Shown piece by piece: positions 35,522 through 45,034 of a DNA stretch of 64,000 nt. The DNA lies in the NCBI GenBank assembly GCA_003255065.1, contig QAOA01002905.1, positions 1 through 64,000 on the forward strand. Direction: 5' to 3'. Numbering within the stretch: position 1 is the stretch's first letter; each line of letters begins with the position of its first letter. Below the pieces are notes generated by a model. That model was not told where the DNA came from and searched no databases. It worked only from the letters and a program-made list of their open reading frames with translations. This DNA is from Cercis canadensis. Lineage: Eukaryota; Streptophyta; Magnoliopsida; Fabales; Fabaceae. Position numbers and translations under genes: made by a program.

Positions 35522-37222
35522 TCATTTATAAAATTCAATGACTCCCAAAGCTCCAGAAAATACACGACAAGCAACTTCATATCTTGAAAATCCAGCACCT
35601 TTGCGTAAGGCTTCAAATTCTTTCTCAGTTCTTTCCTTCCCAGCAGGTAGCAGAAACATGACATTGTCAATAATGGCAGCATACTTATCACAATCAGTTA
35701 CCTTTGGTACTTCTGACTTTATCAAATCAATGATAATGACCTTGCCACCATCTTTTAGGGATTCATGGCAGTTTTTCAAAATTTGTATGCATTCTTCATC
35801 GGACCAATTATGAATTGTAGACTGCCAGAGTATACACAAAAATGCTAAGCATTCTTTATAGTTTATATGCATGAACATCTAAACTGATGGAAGGACCGGA
35901 AATTTTCCTCAAATAAACTGACTAACCTTCATCATTATGGCATCACCTTTTGGGACACTTTTGAACATATCCCCACCGACATGCTCAATTCCTTCAAAAA
36001 AATTGAAAATTTTGATGAAATTCATTAGTAATTTTTCCCAAGTTAAAAAGCACGTGTTCCTTTCTTTCTTTCTTTCTTTTTTGTTTTTTTTTNNTTTTTT
36101 TTTTTTTTTTTAAATCTTCATATTTTCAGACATTGAGGAAAGGAATGGCAGCAATTTTCCGTAACTGTGCACAACTACAAGATACATTTTCATTGCATGT
36201 TTTCCTCCCTTGTAGTTTTCATTCTTATCATAGGATTGAAAATAGTATTACTACTCCTTAATATGTCTTCCCTTCTATATATATTTTTTGCATTGACTTT
36301 TGTTTCGTAAAGAGAGCAGAATATATACCTGGGTGAAGTGGAGCATGCTCTACCACAATGGGCAAATCAAAGTTGATACCTTTTATTAGAGGGTACTTAG
36401 AGGTGATCATTTTGAGGCTTTGTCCAATACCACCACCCACATCAACAAGTGTTGATATTTCTTCAAATCCTTTATACTTTTCAAGAATTTGTCTCATATG
36501 CATAGTAGAGGTATCAGCCATTGTCCCGTGGAATAAGGGTTTCAATGTGTTATCCGTTTCCATATATTTAAAAAAAGTCAACCCGTGTACTTTCTTGAAG
36601 AGGCCTTCGTCACCGCCATCGAGAATCACTTCCTTGAAGTTTTGCCTATATTGCAATTAAAATCATAAAAAGAAAGAAAAAAAAAATCCCTTTGCTTCAT
36701 GTAATCAAATTAATCAAGGACAGAAAGAAAATAGAATCAAACTGTTCATATACAATTAACTCTTTCTAATGAATCATCATCATGAAAACAGTATAGTACC
36801 TAAACCCTATAAATCAAAATATATGTTACTTACAAAAGTGCGAAATAGTCTGGGTGAAACAACATTCTTGAGAGCGTAACATAGGAGGCACCATCATTGT
36901 CGGTGAGAAGATATCCACCGGTAGGAGAGAGTTGATAGAGTCTCTCAACCCTATCATCTTGATTGATACGCTTTGAGCAAGTAAGAAGAGAGTGACAAGC
37001 AAGCAAAAATAGCATGCGGTCGAGCCTGTGAGCTGTGTGTGCATGTTGAGTGGGAAGTTTAGAAGCAATTTCAGAGGGAGATATGCCGTTAGGGCCTGCC
37101 TGGTTAATGATCTCAAACAGATTTAGCTCAATGGCAGCATTCAACACAGCAGGAAAGACTTGAGCGGCGGATAGCAACATGGCGTTAAGGCATGCATCAC
37201 AATCATTTTCAATGGAATCCAT
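35522..37222 (-). CDS. OMT-B': intact COMT/chalcone-OMT-like O-methyltransferase, 356 aa
   Basis: Exons on the minus strand are 37,222-36,834 (389 nt), 36,645-36,329 (317), 35,991-35,927 (65) and 35,821-35,522 (300), the same sizes and phases as OMT-B. The SAM loop is the canonical [11 protein letters not shown] (about 196-206), the catalytic His lies in [11 protein letters not shown] (about 261) and the C-terminus is GVIEFYK. It differs from B by scattered substitutions, for example DLIKSEVP instead of DLIMPEVP and [11 protein letters not shown] instead of [11 protein letters not shown], near the region that carries an acidic catalytic partner in this family. The promoter TATA box is at -106 and ~340 bp of upstream sequence is conserved with B. 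The Pack-MULE-like insertion begins ~0.5 kb upstream of the ATG. Substrate unknown; divergence from B could alter regiochemistry. The intron-2 poly-T tract includes two Ns, which do not touch coding sequence. Confidence 0.9.
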
Positions 37223-37327
37223 ATTTGCTTCTCTAGGAAGATGCAGTATATTTGCTATCCAATATTTTGGAGTTTACAACAAATGAAACTTGAAATAACT
37301 TGCTATTTTCAGGAGTTGTGAGGTGGA

Positions 37328-37334
37328 ATTTATA
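37328..37334 (-). promoter_or_regulatory. TATA box of OMT-B'
   Basis: TATAAAT on the minus strand, about 106 bp upstream of the ATG. Confidence 0.6.
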
Positions 37335-37934
37335 GTGGTTTGGCCATTGAACTCTTGTGGTTGGTCAAGATTTTGTAAGATTAATTAAAGATTGCTCTCT
37401 TGACTGTCATATATGTTCCTGCCAATTTTCTTGTCATGAAACATTATGAATTTGTCCATTAGGACTAAGCACAAAATTGAGTTACAAGAAAGAAAAGCAG
37501 TCTAATTTTGCAAAGCGCAGGATATTAGAACTAAGCAGTGAAAACAAATTTGTTACTCGACAAAGCTTAATGATAGAGAGTTGTTAAAAAACGGGTAGTC
37601 ATGATAATGTAGAGTGATGCAATGTTGTTTGCTAATCATATGGTGCAGCAAATTGTTTTGTCTTCCAACTTAATTTCCACCATAATTTTCTTTCAAAAGT
37701 ATACAATAAAAAAAATAGCCAAATCTACAATACAAAGGACTGAAAATGGGTACCGGTACAAATGACAATCAATGACTGAGATTAAGCAACGTGTATGGTC
37801 CAAATATCATGACTAAATATTACTTATAAACGATTAATTGTATTTTGGCCTAAAATAATTTATGTATTTACTTGTGCTCCCCATTAACCAAAAACACTCG
37901 CGCCCCTTCTTCTCATGCTCTGTTCAACTGAACC

Positions 37935-38477
37935 ATGGCGAAGCAACCTTCTTCTTCTCTCATTCTCTCTCTCTTCTTCCCCAGAGGAGGTGACTCTTTC
38001 TTGTTCTTGTTCGCTCTCCTTTTCATCTTCTCCCTCTTCCTCACTCACTTCTCTCGCTCTGCTCTCGTTCATGCCGATTCTCACTTCGAAGGCTTCGACT
38101 CTGAAGACGATGACTTCGATGACCAATCCATCGATCCCACCTCTCTCCGATCACCTCTCTTGACGAAATCCGAACCCCATACTACCAAACTCACTTCCCC
38201 AGATCCCAAAACCCCAGTCCTAGATCCAATCTCCAATTTGAATTCGGATTCCCAATCCCCATCTTCGGATCTTCACAAGACTTCACCCACCACCACCTTC
38301 GATATCTGGGATGAGGACGAATTCGAAGGACTACCCATTGAGCAACAGGCGCCGGAGGTTCCCACTACTGCCGAAAATGCCACCGCAGTCGACAATAGTT
38401 CGGATCCCACTACCTTTACGAAATCCGAGAACGTTATAAAATGTACAATAAGCAATTCAGCGAAGTTCACAGTCTAA
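37935..38477 (+). pseudogene. Captured 5' fragment of a CCDC47/At5g49945-like (DUF1682) gene
   Basis: The frame of 180 codons starts MAKQPSSS. It has an N-terminal hydrophobic stretch (about residues 20-38, SFLFLFALLFIFSLFL) suited to an ER signal, then HFEGFDSEDDDFDDQSIDP and FDIWDEDEFEGLPIEQQ. These acidic motifs are characteristic of plant At5g49945-like proteins, homologues of the ER PAT-complex subunit CCDC47. Family members are roughly 480 aa and carry a transmembrane segment and DUF1682 after this region, all missing here. The frame runs into unrelated sequence after about residue 165. It lies within the 37,717-39,115 element, so it is a captured fragment, possibly transcribed, not a functional gene. 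The identification is from motif memory and not a search. Confidence 0.75.
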
Positions 38478-38724
38478 ACGCAAGGGAGACGTACACCCTG
38501 GATAATTTGAAGGGGAGAACACGCCATTGAAGCTCAAAATCGTGTTCTGAGATAGACCCATATCAATTTTATTTTGAAATTTTAGTTCATTTACGCGAAA
38601 ATTGAATAAAAATTGTAAATTTTGGTTCTTTTGCTTTGTAATTTCTTTTTTTGGGGGCTGAATATATATATGTAAATATTGTATAGAAGTATATGCCCGA
38701 TCCTGGTGGGTTTTAGGTGTACCG

Positions 38725-39042
38725 ATGGAGGGCAACAATTCAGATTCTAAGAATCAAGTTGAGAATTTATCCATGAGGGACTTGCAGAGGTTTGCAAATC
38801 TTATTTCACCGCCTACTAGGAGGAAGTGGGTTGCTGAGGAGTTGGGTGTTATTTCAGAGTCAAAGGAAGTGGCTGGTGATTTGATTACGAAGGTTGTACT
38901 TTGTGGTGGTGGAGGTGTTGCTGGAGAGTGCAGAGGAGGAAAAATTCTGAGGTCATTACATAATTTTATAAAAATATTGGGTCATATTGTTATATTTTTT
39001 AAAATTGGTTATTCAAGTAGGAAACACAATCTGGACCATTGA
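38725..39042 (+). pseudogene. Second captured gene fragment, unrecognised
   Basis: A frame of 105 codons (MEGNNSDSKNQVENLSMRDL...) has coding-like composition. It includes NLISPPTRRKWVAEELGV and a Gly-rich CGGGGVAGECRGGK, up to about 38,955, where GAG|GTCATTAC could be an exon/donor boundary. The rest looks like intron (TTTTATAAAAATATTGGG). I do not recognise the parent gene. It follows the CCDC47-like piece inside the same element, so more than one locus was probably captured. Confidence 0.5.
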
Positions 39043-39115
39043 ATGAAAATCCAACGATCATAAAGAGCCTTTACACCGGTGCTTATTTTTATTAATGGGT
39101 ATTGTAGACTTGACC

Positions 39116-41930
39116 TAAAAAAATAACGATCAAGTATTAAATTCACTGATAAATTAATTGTCAGACAAAAATTTTGAGACTAATATTTATATTTATAATT
39201 GTATAATTTATTTTATTTCAATGCAATCAATAATAAATTAATAGACATCTCTTCTTATTATTTGAATAGTTTGATTCATCATGATTTATTTTATTTTTTA
39301 ATTAAGTTTCTATGCGTGATAGGGATAGCTAAATTTATTGTGCATATGTTAAATTAATCGTTTTGTAAATGCTTACAGTAAAATATATTAGTGTCAATGT
39401 AGTTGTGCAATCTTAAATGTTATAACGGTAAATTAAACTTTTCGTCTCTTCCTTTATATTTGATTTTCTTTCTTAAGGCATTTGGTCTTGGATAACGAGA
39501 AGTTCAACTTGACGTGTAAAACATTTTAAAGTTGATCTTAGAAATAAAAAATTGTTTAAAAAATGGAAACCAATAACTTGATGAATAGAATAGTGACTAC
39601 TGTGTGTTTTCGGTGATTATTTTTCTGATTTTTAGAAAATTCTCTTTAAATTTATTTTCTTTTTGTAATTCTCCCAGCTATATTTATAGGTGGAGGTGTG
39701 GGGCATGCTGATGGTGCCTAAGTTGACGAAGCAGTAGTGGGAACGTTTGGTGCCATTGGCTGGGTTTAACTCCGAAGCCCATTGAAGGGCCTAAATATGT
39801 ATATTATAGGAGATCTATGTATTCTAATATATTATTTTCTATTTACTTGTGTTAATTTGTTTTAGATTTTTTTAACATTAAATAAATAGACTTAAATTTT
39901 TTAGTTAGCAATAAAAGAATGTGAATTTAAATTTGGAACCTTACTTTTTTTAAGAGATGTCTGAACAGTTTTATTAATTTATGTTTAGATCTCTGTTTAC
40001 TCCTAAATTTGATTTGACATGAATTTTAATCTATATTGTCAATAAATGTGATATATTAATTAATTTCTGGAGTTAATAAGGATTAAATTAAAACGAGAAG
40101 CAAACCAGATTGAGTAACATAGTATCCATATACTTTTTTTTTTTGGAACAATATTCAAGTAAAATGGTGAAAACATATTTTTGATTTACACAAAGAGTAT
40201 TCCTAAATTATTTGAATATGACACTAATTTATATTTAGGATGGGAGCAGTAATTTATAAATTCTTCTCAACAGGTATGATTCCAAACATTTAAACTTAGG
40301 ACTTTCGCTTATAACACTTTGGAGCTCACTCTATTTTTATTGAACCAATATCTTATTAGTAAAATGCTAAAAACATATTGTTATTGTACTAAGTCAAGCG
40401 AAGCCGTAAAAAAAAAAAAAAAACCTTAGTCTAGCGAACCAAATTTATTGATATAGAAGAGTGGCCTGCATAAGTCTCTAGGTATATTTAAGTAGTAATA
40501 ATTTAGACAGTTTACAAAAAAAAAGTCTTTGATTCAAAATTCTACGCGATTACGTTCCAGATTTGAATCCATATTTGTTTATGGGCAAAGATTGTGCTAG
40601 CTAGCTGGTCGTAATCTAAATGGATTTACTGAAAGTCTAATCTCAGATTGATTGTGCTTGTATCTTTAAGGAACTAAGAAAATGATTTTACTCATTATAT
40701 TATAGTTAAAAAAAATACACGTTTAACACCAAGTTGCAACATATATGTTACTCTAATAGAAGCATATATGACTTCAACTCAAGTGACACATTATTTATTT
40801 ACCAAGAAAAAAAGTGATAACATTATTTATCAAAAGCAAAAAAGACAACTCAAGTAACACACTAAATTTTAAAGAATAATATTATAATAAGGTCCGAAAC
40901 TGCGAATCATTCAAGATCTCCGAAATTTTATAAAAAAGAACAAATAATTAATGTTATAAATTGATTGCTTGTAGTCACTTATCTATTCCAACTAAATATT
41001 TTAAAGCCAATTTGTGAAATAATACTATTATAGTTGATCTAGAACACCAACAAGAAACATGCCAACACTATCTAATTCTATATATAATCATTCATGTTTC
41101 TTTCTCAAATGATTTAGAATAGTAATTTCGACCTAAAATAGTCTGTCTGCATTCACTAAAAAAGATGCCTTTTTTCTTTTAAAACTAGATCAGTGTCGGA
41201 GCATTGCTCTTTCAAGGTTTTTTTTGGCTTCATAATCTGAATAGTGTAAAAGAATTCACTCATTCATGGCATGCTATATATCCAAAACTCGACTGGGCAA
41301 CTTTAAAGCTATGTAGTAGTTTAGTAGATAAAGCTGAATAATTATACTCAAACAACTCATCTCAATAATTATAGCTTTAAGTAATTGAATTCTTGTGTTT
41401 TCGATCGGAGAAAAGTGAAATCAAACTAGATCTTATCAGACTGAAATTTTTGTATATTTAAGAGTAATACTCTTATAAAACAAAAATATGTAAGTCTTAT
41501 ACATTTTCTTGTTTATAAGAGTGTACTCTCATAGTACACAATTTTTTTTCCCTTTTACACCCTCTTACACCAATAATACTTCCAGTTATGATTATACATA
41601 ATAAGGCCTATAATTTGATTACAAACAGCAGACTTGTACATGGGTCTGCGTTGGGCCCGTATTAACCTTGATTGTTTGGGTCACGACCCAGGCCATTACC
41701 CAACCTAACTAAAGGCCCATAGATCTGGCCCATAGATGTTTATATAATTTACTTGTTGCTATGTCATAAAAATATGGAATAGAAGTCATGATATCACTCA
41801 GGACAAGATTATTGAAAACAATGAGTGAAACGAAATTGATGTATTATTGAAGGAACTTGTAGTACATTAATTTAATGTCCATCTTACAAAGAACAGCATT
41901 GAAGACAATAATAAATTGCACAGATGATGC
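39116..41930. other. Non-coding spacer between OMT-B' and OMT-E
   Basis: 39,116-39,265 aligns with 14,673-14,818. 39,272-41,675 aligns with 16,285-18,703, but the Helitron-end/SINE block of unit 1 (about 14,819-16,284) is missing. 41,676-41,930 flanks OMT-E and has no assembled counterpart in unit 1 (gap). No gene is seen. Confidence 0.6.
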
Positions 41931-43055
41931 CTATATTTCTTCAACTCGGAATCTAGAAAATCCAGATGCTTTACTCAAATATTCAAATTCCTTCTCGATT
42001 CTTTCTAGTCCACTACCTTGTGAGAACAAAACGTTGTCAAAAATTGAAACACACTTAGCAGCACTGCTTAATTCTGGTTCTGCTGGCATTATCAAGTCTA
42101 TAACGACGACCTTTCCCTCTTTCTTCAAGGCATCATGGCAATTGCTGAAAAGTTTTATGAACTTTTCTTCTGACCAATTATGAGTAGTGCCCTTCAGGAA
42201 TGTAACCAAAAGTGGAAAATTATATGAGGATTGTGTCTTGATATACAGTGGCTAAAATTTGTGTTATGTTAGTGGTAAAGGACCTTTATCATTATAGCAT
42301 CACCTTCTGAAATACTTTTGAACATGTCCCCTCCAACATGTTTTATGCCTTTAAAATATTGATGAATTTCATAGAATGATTAGTTCTAATTAATATGATT
42401 GTTACTAGGTAAAATCAGTAATACTCATTTTTTCCTATGTACATGGTATCATAAAGGTTTGAATTTAAGAATCTCTAACAAATTATCCAAAGCTCTCATT
42501 TCTAGTTCATACTGTTTCTTAAATCAGTAGTATAGTATTCTAACAAAATCACTGTTTCATTATAGCATCACTTTCTGGAACACTTTTGAACATGTCCCCT
42601 CCAATATGCCTTATATATGCCTTTAAAATATTGAAGAATTTCTTAGAATGATCAGTACTAATTTTGATCGAATTAAAATAGGATTGTTACTATGTAAATC
42701 AGTAATATTCATTTTTTTCTATGTAGACGGTGCCATAAAGGTTTAAATTTAAGAATCTCTAACAAATTACCCAAAGTTTTCATCTTTAGTCCACACTGTC
42801 TTAAATCAGTAATAGTAGTCTAATAAAATCAATGTTTTATTAGTACTTGCTGCGTTCTGACCAAGTTTTCACCCATGTACCAAGGGGTAAAAAAAAAAAA
42901 GCACTATCACCATATTCAAAAACAAGTTCCAAGCACAGAGATATTTATACCTGGAAAAGTTGGGGCATCTTGTGTCATATGGGGTAAACCAAAATTAATA
43001 CCCTTTATAGAAGGGTACTTAGAGATGATCATTTTGAGGCTTTGCCCAATACCCA
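41931..43055 (-). pseudogene. OMT-E: 5'-truncated O-methyltransferase relic
   Basis: The remains of three exons are visible. The exon-2 3' part (about 43,055-42,952) encodes [20 protein letters not shown], then a degraded [10 protein letters not shown], and stops abruptly at an A-rich junction. Exon 3 (42,353-42,289) is intact as [21 protein letters not shown], with a second degenerate copy just upstream (about 42,620-42,560). Exon 4 (42,191-41,931) begins GTTHNWSEEKF, keeps the catalytic His, but ends FSRFRVEEI-stop, losing the normal VACR...GVMEFYK tail. Exon 1 and the SAM loop are gone. It is distinct from the A/B and C/D types, so it marks a third paralogue lineage. Confidence 0.88.
42284..42850 (-). 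repeat. Tandem duplication of exon 3 plus intron in OMT-E
   Basis: About 280 bp comprising exon 3 and adjacent intron (42,284-42,560) is repeated, diverged, at about 42,561-42,850. Shared landmarks include ATTATAGCATCAC, GAACATGTCCCCTCCAA and AAGAATCTCTAACAAATTA. Confidence 0.78.
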
Positions 43056-43454
43056 AAAAAAGGCTGCTTGTAAATTCTCGTCACGAAGTTTCTGCGAAAT
43101 GAATTACGTAAAGATGGCTGGCTTTTTTAATTCTTTGGTGAGCTAAAGATGGCTCTCTTTATCCTGAAGTCTCTTGACTATGAAATTCATACATCTATCA
43201 AACATTAGCCAATATAAGTAGACCACGTAATTTATCAGAAGTAGTTGGTCAAAATTCATGATCTACGTATTTGATTTTAATGCAGTTACGTTTTTCTTTT
43301 TTCTTCCACATATATAATTATACACATCTTATTACACAAATATATAAAACAGCTGAATCTGAATTAAAATAAACTTAAATTTTAATTTGATAACTCAAAC
43401 ATTTTGTGTATTAACGAACTTCAATATACCTCGACACTTTTTTTTTTTTTGTAA

Positions 43455-44070
43455 CAAAAATAGTAATAAGGATATGTTACTTCAATACTATCAAGTGTTA
43501 GATATAAAATCATTCATGGGCCATCATCTAACAATTTAAACTTTTAGGTTGAATCGATTTTTGACATGATATCAAAGCCTTTTTGACCAAGCGGTCAAGA
43601 GATTGAATCCTTCTGCATCTACTTTCTTAATTAATTTGAAATTTCAGCACAAGGTATAAATGACATTGTGCTTTGTCTACGCTTCAAGCCTAAATGGCTT
43701 TTGCAGGACGTGTTAGATATAAAATCATTCTTAGGCCTTCACCTAACAGCTTAAGCTTTTAGGTTGAATTGGTTATTGACATTAAGCAAGATGCATGTGA
43801 TCCCGCGAGGGAGCAGATAGAGGCTTACCTAGAGTATTACCTCTAAGGGACTTTTTTGGCCCATAGAAAAAATTACTCAAGTAGCCCTTGGGCGCCAGGT
43901 GATCTCCCTAGTGGTAACCCACCAAGCAGGATTTTAGGTCACAGGGGGGCTTGAACTTGGCTACCCACCAAGCTGAATTTTTAGTTGCAGAGAGACTTGA
44001 ACTCGACACCTAAAAGGTGTTGAGCCTTAACATGAATCCCTTTAACTAACTGAGCCAACCTACGTTAACA
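43455..44070 (-). mobile_element. Inverted SINE copy split by a TRIM
   Basis: On the minus strand this carries the SINE head (GGTTGGCTCAGTTAGTTAAAGG near 44,070), body and tail (ACATATCCTTATTACT near 43,470). The SINE is interrupted at 43,496-43,781 by the TRIM-like element. The body contains extra copies of the GAACTTGGCTACCC segment, so it is partly rearranged. Confidence 0.65.
43496..43781 (+). mobile_element. TRIM-like mini-retroelement with 71-bp LTRs
   Basis: Two 71-bp direct repeats (43,496-43,566 and 43,711-43,781; TGTTAGATATAAAATCATTC...TTGACA) flank a 144-bp interior. The left LTR is directly followed by TGATATCAAAGC, resembling the tRNA-iMet primer-binding site. Candidate TSD is TCAAG/TTAAG (one mismatch). 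It sits inside an inverted SINE. No coding capacity. Confidence 0.75.
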
Positions 44071-44543
44071 TATAGTCAACACTTATGTATGCAAGCATCT
44101 ATTCCCATTTTTATGTATAGGAGTTCCGGTTAGTCACTCACAAGTTGAAGGCAGTACGTTACAAACTTACCCATGAGTTTCTCTCTCCCTCTTATTTTAT
44201 TTTTATATCTTTTTCTGCTATATCCATTGAATGGAATAGGCAGTCTATTTGATATGGACTATTACGTGATTTAGTTTAATGTGATTGTTTGTGCGACCAA
44301 TTATCATAAAATTAATTTAAAAGATGTTCTCCCTATGCTGAATTAGGGCTGCTGTAAGAGATCAACGCTTGAGTATTTGCTTCAATTGATTATTCTCCTA
44401 CCTTATCTTCTATATGTATAATTGAATTTTAAACACTTGGGGACATGTATCATTTGTACATCGATCTTTTATATTCAAGTGGCAGGAAAACAGAAAACAC
44501 TGCCGTGTACGTAAGACATGGAAAATGATACTCGAATTTGTTG

Positions 44544-44588
<45 letters not shown>

Positions 44589-45034
44589 GAATATTAGAGA
44601 ATAATTAATAAAAAATTCCATGTAACAAACTCTATACAGCAGCTGATATTTCTAGGTTTAGTTTGTCATATTATGATAAGTTAAATTTTTTTAAAAAAAT
44701 TATTTTTAAATGAGGGTAATTTAGTCTATATCATATTTGAACATTAAAAAGGATGTGATATTAGCAAACTACGATGCAAAAATAATGGCTTCATATATAT
44801 ATATATAAAGAAAAACTAAAATCCTTTGACTTTAATCCATGTGCAGATAATATTCATGGGTTTTATTCAATTCTAGAAATTTTCCTCCTGCTTTTAAAAA
44901 CTGAAAATCAAACTTGGGAATTGAAAAATATGTAAGATTTGAAAGAAAAAGCATTTTATAGTAATCATGTTGCTATTTTTGAAGGAAAGGAAAAAAAAAA
45001 TTGTCATATTTTGAAGGTTCTGTACCTATTTTTA
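44071..45034. other. AT-rich spacer with a (TA)n microsatellite
   Basis: No gene is seen. An uninterrupted TA dinucleotide run occupies about 44,547-44,584, and a shorter one lies near 44,795. Confidence 0.7.

Larger units (their letters stand above)
37717..39115. mobile_element. Pack-MULE-like gene-capturing element (~1.4 kb)
   Basis: The insertion is absent from the homologous unit-1 site (14,670-14,680, TACAATAAAAAAATAACG). Its ends form imperfect inverted repeats: AGCCAAATCTACAATAC at the left and, on the other strand, GGTCAAGTCTACAATACCC at the right. It is flanked by a run of 7-8 A on each side, compatible with an 8-9-bp A/T-rich target duplication as made by Mutator-like transposases. 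The interior is GC-richer and coding-like, with at least two gene fragments and no transposase. A non-autonomous MULE is favoured; another DNA transposon superfamily is possible because the homopolymer hides the exact TSD length. Confidence 0.7.

Noticed and set aside
37884..38126. Minus-strand Glu/Arg-rich 80-codon frame
   Set aside because: Antisense of the CCDC47-like fragment; low-complexity shadow.
42875..43102. 75-codon plus-strand frame at OMT-E
   Set aside because: Antisense of the truncated exon 2 of the pseudogene, extended by unrelated sequence.
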